Assembly (NCBI GenBank): GCA_037576195.1 | Contig: CM075103.1 | Span: 7,564,001-7,628,000 of the forward strand | Source: Phytoseiulus persimilis | Taxonomy: Eukaryota > Arthropoda > Arachnida > Mesostigmata > Phytoseiidae | Reading direction: 5' to 3' | Length of the DNA: 64,000 nucleotides | In this document: positions 12,233 through 23,450 of the stretch, in pieces | Layout: every line of letters starts with the position of its first letter | Numbering within the stretch: the stretch's first letter is position 1 | The notes under the pieces: model-generated | The model's input: only the letters and a program-made list of their open reading frames with translations | Database searches by the model: none | Told to the model about the DNA's origin: nothing | Position numbers and translations under genes: made by a program

Positions 12233-15115
12233 TTACCCGACCCAAGCGAGTGCGGGGAACTCCTCGACAGCTGATCGCAGACTCAATTCCTGTTCACACA
12301 ATGTGCACCAATAGCACTGCCTTTTCTTCTCGTTGTCGTCACCGCCGCCGCTACGAACGCGGTTGTCAACGTCGTCGTCGTCGTCGCTGCTGTTGTTCCG
12401 CTTGAGGATTGCTTTGTGAACGTTGTACTGAACACACTCAGGACTCAGCCAGGACATTCTGTTCACAGCTCTACCAGCGGCCTCCTGGAGCTGCTTCGGC
12501 TGCGCCTCGAGCAAATATGGCAGGATAACGGAGAGCAGGGGGGACAAGTGCTCTTCAGAGAGTTCTAGTTGGCCGGCGTAGTCTCCCAAAGCATTCAAAA
12601 GACTAAGCTGGTATCTGAACACGGACGAGTGCCGGTAATCAGCGAAAGGGGTTCGCTTCGACACCGCCTTCTGCCGCTCCAGAAAAGCGCAGAACCTCGG
12701 CCAGAGCTCGCTGATGATTCGGGAAGCGACGAAACTTCGGCTGGTACGGCATAACACCGAGAGAAGATTTAGGGCTTTCACGGATAAAGCGAAGTCATGT
12801 GAAGATTTCAACCGGTAGATTAGAGCCTCCCACGCCGTGTGCACCAAAGGCAGTAGTTCCTCTTCGTAGGCCTCAATCGACAAGAAGCAGTCGGCAGTCA
12901 ATGCGAAAGCCTTCGTGTGTATCACTAAGTCGCCGGTTTGAAAATTCACTAACGCTTGGACTATTTTCCTGCTAATTCTGACGTCGACGGGAACCGCCGG
13001 TTTCTCTTCATCACCTATGCTATAATTCCCTTGATCTTCTTTGGTGTGGCGTTCGGCGTCACGCAGCATCTGCGAAGGATCCGAGTCGTCCATCGGTTCT
13101 TCATCGAAGTCGAACGCTTCCTCCTGCTCGTTTTTCAACAACGCGGCCGCATACTCCTCAAGATTTATGGAAGTCCTCTCGATGGCTGGATCTTTCGGCG
13201 GTGGCGGAGGGAACCGCTGCTGTAAACACCTCACGACGTGACCGAGGGTGGTCATCGCCACGAGCTCGTTACCGCAGGAGAGCTGGTGTATAATTTCATC
13301 GAAAAGCTTCTCGAAGTCCTCAACGGCTCGAGCGGGCAAGAATTCCAGGAGACCTCGGCAAGCGTCGTGGTATCTCACGGCGTCCACTGCAACCAGTTCG
13401 CTCAGCTGATCGGAGATCTCGTCCGAGGAGTCGCCGATTAAATCTTCTAGATTCGAGCAGTTCCGATTCCGTGGCATTGCGAACAGTGCGAAATAGGCGC
13501 AAGAGCTCCACACGTCGTTTCTATTCTGGCTTTGCGCGAGAAGGAACAACAAAACCGAAATGTCAGAATTGGATGTTTTCCTCAAGATATGCCCCAACGC
13601 TAATAGCAGGAATGATCCACAGAGAATGTCTCCGACGGCTGCATTGGCAGGACCCGGGACGAGATCGAGTAACATTTCAATTAAGTCTCGGCACCCTTCG
13701 GAGTCTATGTTCACGTTCTCAATCAGCAGAGCAAAAATTAACGCTGCTTCGGCGATGTAATGAGAATCGTGCCGAAGGTTCTCCACCATCAGATCTCGGC
13801 ACAGATTAGAATGCAAAGCTCGCCCGAAAGTCCGACAAAAGTCTTGGAGGGCGACGTACGCCTCTTCATCGAAGGAGTTGATCTGACGGTGGATGTTATT
13901 CAATGGAGCGCCTTGATAGATCCCACTCGCACTCAGTCTCAGCACATGACGGTCAAGAGCGACCAGCCGATGCAGGCACGAGAAGAATTTCCGCCGCGAG
14001 AGTGGGTTGTGGAGCGCGCGGAAAACCGTGCTCGGGTTCAATTTCAGCAGTCCCTGGAGCTGTCTCAGGAGAGATAGCTTCGCCCGGTTCGAGCCCACGG
14101 CTGTTATTTTCGGCATGCGCGAGAACAGCTGGTCGAAGTATTCTGAGAATTTCTCCTCGACGGAGATGTTCTGACACGTGCGTGAGAGCAGCTCTGCGAA
14201 AAGCTCCTTCCGTATTTGATTAGGATTCTCGACAGTCAGAAGGATCTCCAAACACAAAGGAATGACAATCTCGAGGCGGTTGGAGCAGTGCCTGAGCAAT
14301 TGCTCGGCGAAATACTTGCACGAAGTTTCGCATTCCTTCATGTGCGGTGGACAGGCGACCCGTTTTAGGGTCGAGGCACAGTTGAGCAAGTTCGGGGTCG
14401 TCGAGCTGTAGTAGTGCTCTTCCAAATCGTGCTCGTCGCTCATCACGAGCGTGATGGAGTCGGTCAGGGCTCTGAGCGCGGCGTTGAAGATCCTCTGGCT
14501 CCTCTCGCAGTGATCCATAACTTGCCGCAACAGGCCGCAGACGATTCCCGGCAGGAAACCCTTCACGACATCGACAACCGGCCGCTTCCGACTCAGGTAT
14601 GAAAGTGTCAAGCTCCCGATGGCGTTCAATTTCAACTGCTTGTCTGTCCCGTTGATGCAGTCAACGAAAACTTTGAACAAAGGGGCCACGACCATGGCGC
14701 TGTCTTGACCGGTGTAGACCTCGAGGATCATTTCCTCATCGATACTGGTGAAAATGGTTGTCATCAAATCCAAGAACGACATTTTCAAGGCGTCGCCGAC
14801 CGGCGGTTGGGGTTCTTCTCGAGGCGAGCAAATGAACATGAGGTTCGTGAGGAAAACGTTGTTCAAGGCCGAAGCGTCTCTGAAGTTCTTCCCTAATCTT
14901 TTTATTACTCCACGCAACGAGTCCATTAGGATCAAATCCAATCGTTCGTCCCGCGGACCGTTCTGTATTCGTGACAAGTGGGGCAAAAGAATGTGCTTCT
15001 GATACTCGACCAGAACATCATCGTCGCAAATCGCTATTTGGGCGGCGAAATCCTCGATGTCTTCCGCGGAGCCGCGTTTGAGAACCAATACGCAGTAACG
15101 ACTCAAAACTTCCAT
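12233..15115 (-). CDS. TTI1: TELO2-interacting protein 1 (TTI1)
   Basis: TTI1 forms the TTT complex with TELO2 and TTI2. With HSP90 and R2TP it matures and stabilises PIKK kinases (mTOR, ATM, ATR, DNA-PK, SMG1). The protein is 960 residues in one uninterrupted exon; human TTI1 is about 1,090. It is all-helical HEAT-repeat-like throughout. The N-terminal part (DDDVLVEYQKHILLPHL) and above all the C-terminal repeat block match the family: EEELLPLVHTAWEALIYRL, FRYQLSLLNALGDYA and QPKQLQEAAGRAVNRM align with the human C-terminal region. An acidic run (five Asp) follows the last repeat. I start at ATG 15115 because residues after it align with the family N terminus, whereas the in-frame upstream extension to 15367 looks like leader. 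The TAA stop overlaps a perfect splice donor (GG|GTAAGT at 12236), so an additional downstream exon is possible. The 5' end is divergent from the gene at 16214, about 1.1 kb away. Confidence 0.92.
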   Translation of the reverse strand: MEVLSRYCVLVLKRGSAEDIEDFAAQIAICDDDVLVEYQKHILLPHLSRIQNGPRDERLDLILMDSLRGVIKRLGKNFRDASALNNVFLTNLMFICSPREEPQPPVGDALKMSFLDLMTTIFTSIDEEMILEVYTGQDSAMVVAPLFKVFVDCINGTDKQLKLNAIGSLTLSYLSRKRPVVDVVKGFLPGIVCGLLRQVMDHCERSQRIFNAALRALTDSITLVMSDEHDLEEHYYSSTTPNLLNCASTLKRVACPPHMKECETSCKYFAEQLLRHCSNRLEIVIPLCLEILLTVENPNQIRKELFAELLSRTCQNISVEEKFSEYFDQLFSRMPKITAVGSNRAKLSLLRQLQGLLKLNPSTVFRALHNPLSRRKFFSCLHRLVALDRHVLRLSASGIYQGAPLNNIHRQINSFDEEAYVALQDFCRTFGRALHSNLCRDLMVENLRHDSHYIAEAALIFALLIENVNIDSEGCRDLIEMLLDLVPGPANAAVGDILCGSFLLLALGHILRKTSNSDISVLLFLLAQSQNRNDVWSSCAYFALFAMPRNRNCSNLEDLIGDSSDEISDQLSELVAVDAVRYHDACRGLLEFLPARAVEDFEKLFDEIIHQLSCGNELVAMTTLGHVVRCLQQRFPPPPPKDPAIERTSINLEEYAAALLKNEQEEAFDFDEEPMDDSDPSQMLRDAERHTKEDQGNYSIGDEEKPAVPVDVRISRKIVQALVNFQTGDLVIHTKAFALTADCFLSIEAYEEELLPLVHTAWEALIYRLKSSHDFALSVKALNLLSVLCRTSRSFVASRIISELWPRFCAFLERQKAVSKRTPFADYRHSSVFRYQLSLLNALGDYAGQLELSEEHLSPLLSVILPYLLEAQPKQLQEAAGRAVNRMSWLSPECVQYNVHKAILKRNNSSDDDDDVDNRVRSGGGDDNEKKRQCYWCTLCEQELSLRSAVEEFPALAWVG

Positions 15116-16213
15116 CACGACCGCGGACGAGAGATTTACGGACCGAGAGCAAATTGAGAATTCGAATCGGGGTTCAATATCTGATGGACGTCGCCTGCTC
15201 GGCACGGGCGCCAACAGCGGTCTCTCACGGAGTCTCCGTACCTTTGAACGTCCCCACGAAGTTTCTTCCGTCGGCTGTGACAACGTGCACCAAACGATTC
15301 TTGTATCCGTCGAGGGAGGTTGCCATGACCCGGGTTTGTGAATCGAGCCAAAGCAGATTATCCTCAAATAACAGTTACGTTATCGAGTCCTGTTCACGGC
15401 GAAAAGGCTCGATCCCTGATAGCTACACGCGATGCGGATTCTCCCGGGAGGAGCCTCGATGTTACCATCTAACGGATCGACATCTGGAAATGCAAAACCG
15501 GTCCAGCGCATCCCCAGAAGCCTCCGAGAAACTAGAACCAAGGGCTTGTGATCGCCCCCATCAGCGCTCGTGGTTTTCTGCGAGCTTCGAAAGACGGTCC
15601 GTGGGGTTTTCGAAATTGGCGGCCAAGCCAAGATGGCGCTACCCACGTGCGATTGAGTGAAAACGTTTTGTAGATTCGCCGGTTTGTTTGGGGTTTTGTG
15701 TATTCTACCGAGAGTGAAAACCACCAAACTCCGTTCGAAATTTGCGCTGAGGAACTTGGAAGCGATCTCAAGGTTCTCAGGTGGGTGCTGTTGTGCGGTG
15801 TTTGAACCGCCTAACGGTCGTAGAGAAACTACGCGCTCTTTTTGGGCCAACGCCGACCCCCACCCAGTGGTGTGAGGTTCCTGCTTTTCCTCGATTTTCC
15901 TCGAGTTCAGAGGCTTCCTCGAGCTGCGAGCTTTATTCGAAGTCTACCGGTGGAGTTGGGGGCTTCCACGCTGCGTCGATGATTTGTTGTCCTTCTCTTC
16001 AGCGCATTTCGAATTTCGTTTTGGACGATGACGCCAGCGTTATGGCATGGTTACGTTCTATGAAGAGGCGACGAATTGTTTTGATTCCTCGGATGAAGCT
16101 TCAAAAGGAGTCGATTCTGCCAAACACCTACCTAGTTCGATTGCGTGGCCGGCGAATTTTCGCTGTGGGAAGCTCAGCAAGGCAATCATGAGTTTTTTGT
16201 TTACATTTCCAGA
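15116..16213. other. Divergent intergenic region between TTI1 and the 16.2-kb gene
   Basis: About 1.1 kb separates two oppositely oriented start codons, so it probably contains both promoters and 5' leaders. A good acceptor (gtttacatttccag) lies directly before the ATG at 16214, suggesting a 5'-UTR intron of the plus-strand gene that begins within this interval. Open frames here (for example 15781-16191, plus) have no recognisable domain. Confidence 0.5.
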
Positions 16214-17248
16214 ATGACGTCGACTGGACAGCGGTGTCCGCTCTGCAGCGAATCGCTTCTGAAGTTCCTATTCAACCCCAACGGGGACTACATCCTGAAT
16301 TGCTCATCGCGCGTTTGCCTCTACGGGGTCCTTCACGCGAGGGTCTTCCATGCAGACCAGCCGCCGCCAGCAGAGGAAGCCGCATCGATCATGGACGGCG
16401 CGCCTGGAACTTGTGACGTCGCCGTTCCGGTCGGTTCGAGTTTTGGCGGCGGTGACGGAAAGAATGCGTTCAATGAAGTTTCCAATCAAGTCGACTTATT
16501 TTCAACTTTCGGCGAGATGGATGATAAGGGCACAATCAGCATGATGGATATGACGACTCCGACGGGGCCGACAGACAGCTTTCCAGAGAGCTTCGATTTC
16601 TTCTCTGAAAGCCGTGATGGCGATGAGGATATGATAAACCAGTGGGTTCGGGAACTGACTGAGCCGTCGAGCACCGCGGTGGTTCCTTCTCCTGCAACGC
16701 CAACGGTTCCTGATCTGCCCCCCGCGTCCTCGATAGAAACAAAGGTGGATCTCAAGCCCGAGCCAGTGCCAGATCCGGAGACTTGTCAGTCGAAGTCCGC
16801 GGCAATGAGAGCAACGAGAAGAGTTCCGAGACCTTCAACGAGAAATCCGTTTGTCTCGGTCCCTGTGGCGCGGAAAACGGGCCCCATTATCAAACGGCAA
16901 CCTGAGAAACCAGTCGCCAAGTTAACCAAACCGAAGCTCCTCTTGCCGAAATTGGAGAAACCGGCTAAGCTACCGGCTCGTCTCCAGAAGAATCAAGCGA
17001 TCGCATCGAAACTCAAGAACCATCTTGGCGCCACCGACGACGTCCCGTCGGAGGCGAGCTCGGATTCTGGAATCCAGTCGGACGCGTCATCGGATCTAAG
17101 TAATTCTTCATCGTCATTGACTCCAATCCAGCGACTGCTTCATATCGAGGAAGCCAAGAAACGATCTTGGGGCGTGACCGGCATGCCAGGGTTCAAACCC
17201 TCCGCTGGGACAAAAGATCGACCGCGGAAACGACCCCCTATCTGTTGA
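16214..17248 (+). CDS. Protein with USPL1-like N-terminal zinc module
   Basis: The product is 344 residues in one coding exon. Start ATG 16214 is chosen because it sits just after a strong splice acceptor (tttacatttccag|a) and the Cys module begins at residue 8; the open frame extends upstream but without an ATG. Residues 8-37 carry Cys8, Cys11, Cys30 and Cys35 (C-x2-C-x18-C-x4-C-L-Y), which resembles the short Cys module at the N terminus of the SUMO isopeptidase USPL1 (C-x2-C…C-x4-C-I-Y). The rest is low-complexity: an acidic region with EDMINQWVRELTEP (about 140-155), a Pro/Lys-rich basic block (about 220-280), an Asp/Ser-rich stretch and a basic tail ending RPRKRPPIC. There is no cysteine-protease domain, so it is not a USPL1 enzyme as it stands. 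The function is unknown; a nuclear regulatory protein is plausible. Its 3' UTR may run to the AATAAA at 17776. Confidence 0.6.
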   Translation: MTSTGQRCPLCSESLLKFLFNPNGDYILNCSSRVCLYGVLHARVFHADQPPPAEEAASIMDGAPGTCDVAVPVGSSFGGGDGKNAFNEVSNQVDLFSTFGEMDDKGTISMMDMTTPTGPTDSFPESFDFFSESRDGDEDMINQWVRELTEPSSTAVVPSPATPTVPDLPPASSIETKVDLKPEPVPDPETCQSKSAAMRATRRVPRPSTRNPFVSVPVARKTGPIIKRQPEKPVAKLTKPKLLLPKLEKPAKLPARLQKNQAIASKLKNHLGATDDVPSEASSDSGIQSDASSDLSNSSSSLTPIQRLLHIEEAKKRSWGVTGMPGFKPSAGTKDRPRKRPPIC

Positions 17249-20200
17249 GAGAACTATTTATTCGCATCGGAGCGCGTAGATGATAACGTCGGCTCGCTTC
17301 TGGAATGCGCCTCTCTGTGATCAATCCTTCATCCGAGTCCACGGAACTCAGCTCATCTTGTAACCGTGAAGGGCGTTTCGAGGAGCAGCTTTCGTCAGTG
17401 AACTCCAATTTTCAAGGGGTGGCCTTAATCGGCGGCCTGAAAACTTCACCCAGCAACCAAAGTTCCCCGCGCCCACAATGGAAACTTGTCCCAACTTGGT
17501 TCCCGAACGTGGGTCTCAGCTTCTGGCAGGGTTTCAAAAGGTCCCTCCTGGTTGGGTTCCTCGAACCCTACGAACTTCGAGGAGTAATCCTTCGATCGAA
17601 AGGATGTTTACTCGAAAGAAGATCATGTACAAACCTGTGAGTCGGTGTTTGTGGGCACACTGACAGAGGAGGGGGAGAAGCAGACGACGAAGATGACGCC
17701 AACAGTAATGGCGCGCTGTAACTTCTTGACCTGTCAGAACGACTCACGTTCTCTTTGTTGTGTTGGCTCACTGTAAATAAACATGTACAAGAGAATTTAT
17801 CGGGACAGCTGCTAAATTTTCGTGTTTTTAGTATCGCCCCGATCGGTTCCGCAGAGTTTCTCTCAGCATCGTTCCACGAACGATGTCGTATTTCAGAGAC
17901 CCAGCAAGGACGTGAGCTTGTCTTCCGGGAGAAATTTTAGATCGTTCTCCAGATTGCTTTTTTGTCGCTTCTTGAAACAATCGAGCGAGCGAGCGAACGA
18001 GGGAACCGCGAAGTAGGGTCTGGTGATGAGTGTCGTTCCCCGATTTCCGAAACACGATTCCTGCGCATCCCTATGAGGATGCCCCTCGAGAAACTCGTAG
18101 ACTCCGGCGTGCCCCAGAAGCTAGCGCCGAATGTACGGTAACGCGGTACTCGAGCACTCTCTCTTACGACGACATTCTTGTTACATCTCGTTTGAGACAG
18201 CTTGCTGTGTCGGAATGCGAACTCGACGTTCAGGACAAGTGGATCTTAGGTCCCATTCGGAAACTCGCCACGGTAAGAGCGAACCGCTCACGCTGATGGG
18301 AACCGAAAGTTTGCTAATTGTCAGTAAGGAATTCTTGACCCGCTGTCAAGTTCAATGATCCACTGCTTCTCTCCCCGCTCCTCGTTCAAACCTGTGAAGA
18401 AACCTGAGACGTCCGACTGTCGGGGGTGTTTCGGCTGGACCGCTTGCTAGGTGCTTGCTCGGCTGCTTGGGTGGGTGGTTGAACGACGTCGCATCGGCCT
18501 CTTATCTTTTCCTGTCTGTTTCTTCTTCTCGTGTTCTCATTTCATTCTCGCCTTTTTTCTTTTCACATTTTCCTCACTCGCTGTATCGCGAGCTTTCTGG
18601 CTGCCCGCTTGCCCTGTTTGGCCTGTCACTCTCTGCAGATAGCGGAAGATAAAGCTGTAATTTCACCATCTCGTTTCGTGCCTCGTAAAGCCCGGTGTCC
18701 CGTTGAGCTTGAAAGGAAAAGATGCTCTTCGAGGCGAGAACTACGCGCTGGATTCCAGCGTTGTCATCGTCGCCTCTCTTTTTTCCCCGACATGACAACA
18801 GCGACGCCGAAGCTCCCCTCTCGCGCAGGTGGCGCTTCTCACGAGCCGAGGTGGCTGTAGGGCTTGGTGACAATTGAGTGGACCTCGAAAGCAACGAGCA
18901 CGTTCGTTTACGACTGTTGTCGTACAGAGAAACATGAGAGACATTTAGTATTCTCATTCTGTCTGAGATCTTCTTTCCGGGAAATGCTCCTCTAAGACCT
19001 CTGGCGAGCGGATAAATTGTTTGCAAATTGATGCGTGCGTGGGAGGCTCCCCCGATCTCGGCTCAGAGTTTTCAGAGATTTCGCACTCCTGCTGCCTGTT
19101 GGCACCCGGGCATGAATTTCAACGAACACGAGAAACTGTTCCCCTTTTATGGTCTGCAGGAGCGCCGCGGAACAAAGGGGGTGATAAAACTTCAGTCGGT
19201 TTGGAGAAAAATATTCAGACTGCGACAGGAGCTACGATTGATCAAGCCGAGACATCGTTCGCCGCGCATTCCATCTCACAAGTTTGCTCGAATTCCTGAG
19301 AGGCTCGTCGACGAACTTCGAGCAAACCCGTTTCCGGGCGGGGACGGCAAGACGTCTTAGCGCGGTTCGGCGCTCGAATCAGCTCAAGGATAGGGAGGTT
19401 ATTCGCGAGCGAACGCCTGGGTTCTGACCCGCTAACCAGCCAGAGTGCTGCCAGAGACCCGATCGGGACGCGGCGAGAAACTCCTCAACGATCGGCTGGT
19501 AGCTCGAGATGATAGATGATACAGCATGGGTCTGAGAACCAGATGATCATATGTTGAAAAGCGAAACGGCCTCAGTTGCGGGGAACGCCAAGTTTGATCT
19601 GACAGTTGTCGTTAGCTGAGTAAACACCACAGACCGAAACGAAAAAAATCTCCCAGGGCTTCTGTCCGCGTTCATTGATTAGGAGGTCGTCTTCGGCGTT
19701 GACAACAAGACCGATCACGTCTTGACTCTAGCTTCTAGTTCTCGATGTTTACTGATGGTGATCAGTAATCTGAGTCGTGATGAGGGGGCTCGCGGCTCTC
19801 ACCGCTGATCGTAGCTTGGGGTAGGGACAACAAGTCGCGGTTACAGAAGTGCATACATGGGTGTTCATGGGCAGATCGGAAGACCGTGCATCGGTGCGTG
19901 CGATCGTACAATGATAACTTGAGAACGGTTGTTACTGGGGAAGAATTCCGACATGGCCGATCGACTACGATCAGATCGACTTCAGCAGTTTCCCGACACC
20001 TTCTACGACAACCACACTTCGGGCGGATCGTTCTTCTAATCGCTCTCCCATTTCAACAGAATGACTTCTCTAGAATTCAATGACGTCGAAGAAGCTCACT
20101 GATGTTGGCTCTGGAGACCGTTGATGCTGTGAGGGTACGACATGCGCAGCAACTAGGCACGCTTTTTGGACAGTGTAGATCTCTGATTCCGTCAATGAAA

Positions 20201-22420
20201 CCGAGGCGCTGGATAGGTGGAAAACTGGAATAATCGGCTCAGGAACCCGGACTATTTACTGCAGAGAGGTTCCGTCGTCGTTTCCCAACAGCGCTTAGTG
20301 TCGGTGTCTATTGAATCAGCGAAACCAGCTCTTTCTTCTCAGGGAGACTGCTCTCTCTCTGTTTGTGGATGAGGAGGCTAGTTATTGGCGTCATTTCTTG
20401 AAGCAGCACTTCGTTTGTTGTGGGGCGCGCCTGCTGCCACTGCCGCTAGAATATGTCTAGAGCTAGTGACTGAGAGAGATGGAGCGGCTTTTTTTTCTCA
20501 ATGAGCTCGGTCAACCGTTGCCTCTTTCTGTCTCGATCTACCAGACCCCAAGACCGCCGCAGCCGCCGCCGCCGCCACTACGACCGACATCATGAATACT
20601 CGGGGCGTCCCGCTGCCAGGTAGAGACTCTGCTCACCGCATCAAACCAGCCGAGAGCAACGTGGGCTCAAGCGCTGATGAAGACTTCGGACCCAGCGTTT
20701 AAACAACACTCACACCCGGAGCTCCCTGGCATTCATGTAAAGGCTCGCTGGGATTCGAGTCGACAGCGCTTGACGATTACCGTTGGGAGCCGAGCTTGGG
20801 GCTCTCGAGCAGCCTGAGCGAGAGGCTTTTGTCTGTCTGACAGGTGGACGACCACTCTTTCGAATTGAATACAGACCCACTCGGAGCTCAAAACGCGGAG
20901 TTCTCAACCATTTCCCCGAGTCTCGTCGTCTGAGTAAGAGAAAAAAATGAAATGCGCGACTTGTTGGAATCATTTTCTGTTCACAACTCGTCGCATATCG
21001 TAATCGATCAAGCGTTGACACCTTGTATGCGTATGCTTCGAATCGCTGAATCAACGATTGCCGATGCCGGATTCCGATGAGTCGAGTGTGAGTCGTAAGC
21101 GAACGAACGGATCCACACGAGATAATGGATTAGAGATGCACGAAACAGAGTGTGCTCAGAGAGCGACTCGACGATCGAACGAAAGAAACAATGGAGAACT
21201 AGGGGAACCGGATGCTAAAATCAACGTCGGACACTCGCCGACGACCCATAAATCACAACGTATCCGCATGGCGAGAGATTTGATTGCAAATGAATCCTTC
21301 TGTTCACTCTCGCTCGTAGTATCTCAGCTTCAAGCAGAGCGGAGATAGATTTGTCAGCTGACTTCGAGTTTGACTCCGCGACTGAAATGGGTACTGTCTC
21401 GGGACACACTGACTAAGCTGTGATTGGAGAGTGCACTGTGCCCACATCCGGAAGGGTCACGCTCGGGTTCGTGATCGAACGAACGAGGTTCCCATGGTCC
21501 TAAATTCGAATCATCGCTCGAGATCAGCTATCGAATGATACAATGATCGCTAGTTTCGTAGGAGCACTGTCTCCGGCCGGGCAACGGTTCATCCGACGCC
21601 GCACCCTCTCTTCGGACCTGGGTTTTCCCAGAATTCAAAACCTGAGGATTTTTGGCGCAACATGTGACTCCGAGCGGGTGCCATCGGGAGAGTTATGTTT
21701 GTTATGGTGGCTTGCTCGAACCGGCACTGTGGAAGGAGTGGGCTTGACTGACTGATGAGCCCTCTCTGATCGAACAGATTCACATCGTCTACCTCATTAC
21801 AAGCTCCTCAATCCAGTAGCAGACAGGCAACAGGAGCGGCGACGAGGTCGCTCTTTGTGCGCGCAACTTGAGAACAGAGCGGCGCAGCACCTATCGTAAA
21901 TTGTGCATTGGCCGCGGATCATTAGGCGAGCTCGCCGCAACCGCTGGAGTGGAGCATGCAACTCCGAAACTTCTCTAAGGCAATAAAACCGCCGACGCTC
22001 AGGGGTCAAACGCCAGTTTTGATTTTTTTGGCGGCATTTCATCAATCTTGTCCGTCATTGAGCTGGTCCAACGCATTCCTCCCGCAATCGAATATGCAGG
22101 TTTTTATTGTTACCGAATTGCCTCCGAGCTAATCCTTGAATCGAATCGATGTCTCGAGCTGCCATAAGCTGTGATCTCATGGATGAGGGGGAATATGGAA
22201 GTGTTGATGCCGATGTTTTCGGATCGAATGAAAAGTTAAATCGAAACGCGGGCAGGACGGAGATTATTCACCGCGGTGAAAATGAAACTCCGAGCGTCCG
22301 TGAATTATGGAGCAAGCGCGGTTGTCAACGCTGCTGATTTCATGCCTCTTTTGAGCATTTTTTTGTGTTGTAGGAGAACTGATAGCAGGCCGAACGGAGC
22401 ATCGTCTCCCGTCATCGGTC
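17249..22420. other. Intergenic; poly(A) signal near 17776, otherwise nothing supported
   Basis: AATAAA at 17776-17781 is a possible signal for the upstream plus-strand gene, though about 530 bp from its stop. Short GAGC/GAAC-type repetition occurs near 17985-18000 and GCC-rich repetition near 20555-20580. No reading frame has a recognisable domain. The frame at 19111-19360 (plus) is rich in Arg and Lys but unassigned. Confidence 0.45.
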
Positions 22421-22639
22421 NNNNNNNNNNNNNNNNNNNNNNNNNNNNNNNNNNNNNNNNNNNNNNNNNNNNNNNNNNNNNNNNNNNNNNNNNNNNNNNN
22501 NNNNNNNNNNNNNNNNNNNNNNNNNNNNNNNNNNNNNNNNNNNNNNNNNNNNNNNNNNNNNNNNNNNNNNNNNNNNNNNNNNNNNNNNNNNNNNNNNNNN
22601 NNNNNNNNNNNNNNNNNNNNNNNNNNNNNNNNNNNNNNN
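22421..22639. other. Assembly gap (219 N)
   Basis: An unbroken run of N. It marks a scaffold join of unknown true size; features on either side should not be assumed contiguous. Confidence 1.
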
Positions 22640-23090
22640 CCTTCGTGTGTCACGTGTTGGCAACCCGTGCTCGCTTCGGCTCATACGGATACTTCAATGC
22701 ATAAGTCTTCGACCGTTGAATGGTTTCGCATCTGTAAGTTCGGTGGGTAATCGGTCGAGTCTCCCGGAGCCCACTGCTATTTACCGCAGGAAATCGGCGG
22801 AAAATTTTGTCTGAAAATCCGGAAACGATCTCGTTCCACAAAACCATATCTGGGAGAGAAAAACAAATTTTCGCACGCTGAAACAAGCCCAGAAACAGAG
22901 AAATTCGCCCGAAAATTGCGCGACTCCTACGGCGGACCCGCCGTTGATCGAAACCACGTTTTAGTTGCGTGCAAAAGTTCTGAGCGCTAAGCTCCGAGAG
23001 CTCAAGACTCCATCCCCAGGAGTCGCAGAAAGATTAAAAATAACTCAAAACACGCGAATTTAGTCAGCTTTCAGATGCTGCCGATTTTTC

Positions 23091-23450
23091 GATTCCGGCG
23101 AAACTACGATTATGACCCCCTGTCTTTCTTTGCATCGGAATTATAAAGTTCTTCGAAAATCAGACTGTTTCAAGAAAAATATGAGCGATTCGGCCCTCTC
23201 GATCAATGTTGAGTGAATAGGAAAAATATTGGCTCGTTTTTCAGGCGAGATGGAGCATTCTCGGAGATGGCCCATATTTTCCCTGTCAACTCAACATAGA
23301 TCGAGAGAGCTAGAAATCGAAACTTCCGAGGCCGATATCTCGGCTAGGAAGCTGCCGAACCGCTCAATTTTCTTTGAAAATAGCTTAATTTTCGACGAAC
23401 TTCATGATTCCGAGAAAACCGGGGGTCATAATCCTGGTTTCCCCGGAATC
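23091..23450. mobile_element. 360-bp palindromic (fold-back) MITE-like element
   Basis: The two ends are inverted copies: GATTCCGGCGAAAC at 23091 faces GTTTCCCCGGAATC ending at 23450. The similarity continues inward for about 140 bp per arm, including ATTATGACCCCC / GGGGGTCATAAT, GAGCGATTCGG / CCGAACCGCTC and CTCTCGATC…GTTGAGT / ACTCAAC…GATCGAGAG. By eye the arms are roughly 75-80% identical. The right arm has an extra segment of about 40 bp (around 23311-23353). There is no coding capacity. The structure fits a non-autonomous DNA transposon; I see no clear target-site duplication, so the superfamily is unassigned. Confidence 0.75.

Noticed and set aside
15115..15367. N-terminal extension of TTI1 to 15367
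   Set aside because: The 84 extra residues do not resemble the family; alignment begins at the Met at 15115, so the extension is treated as leader sequence.
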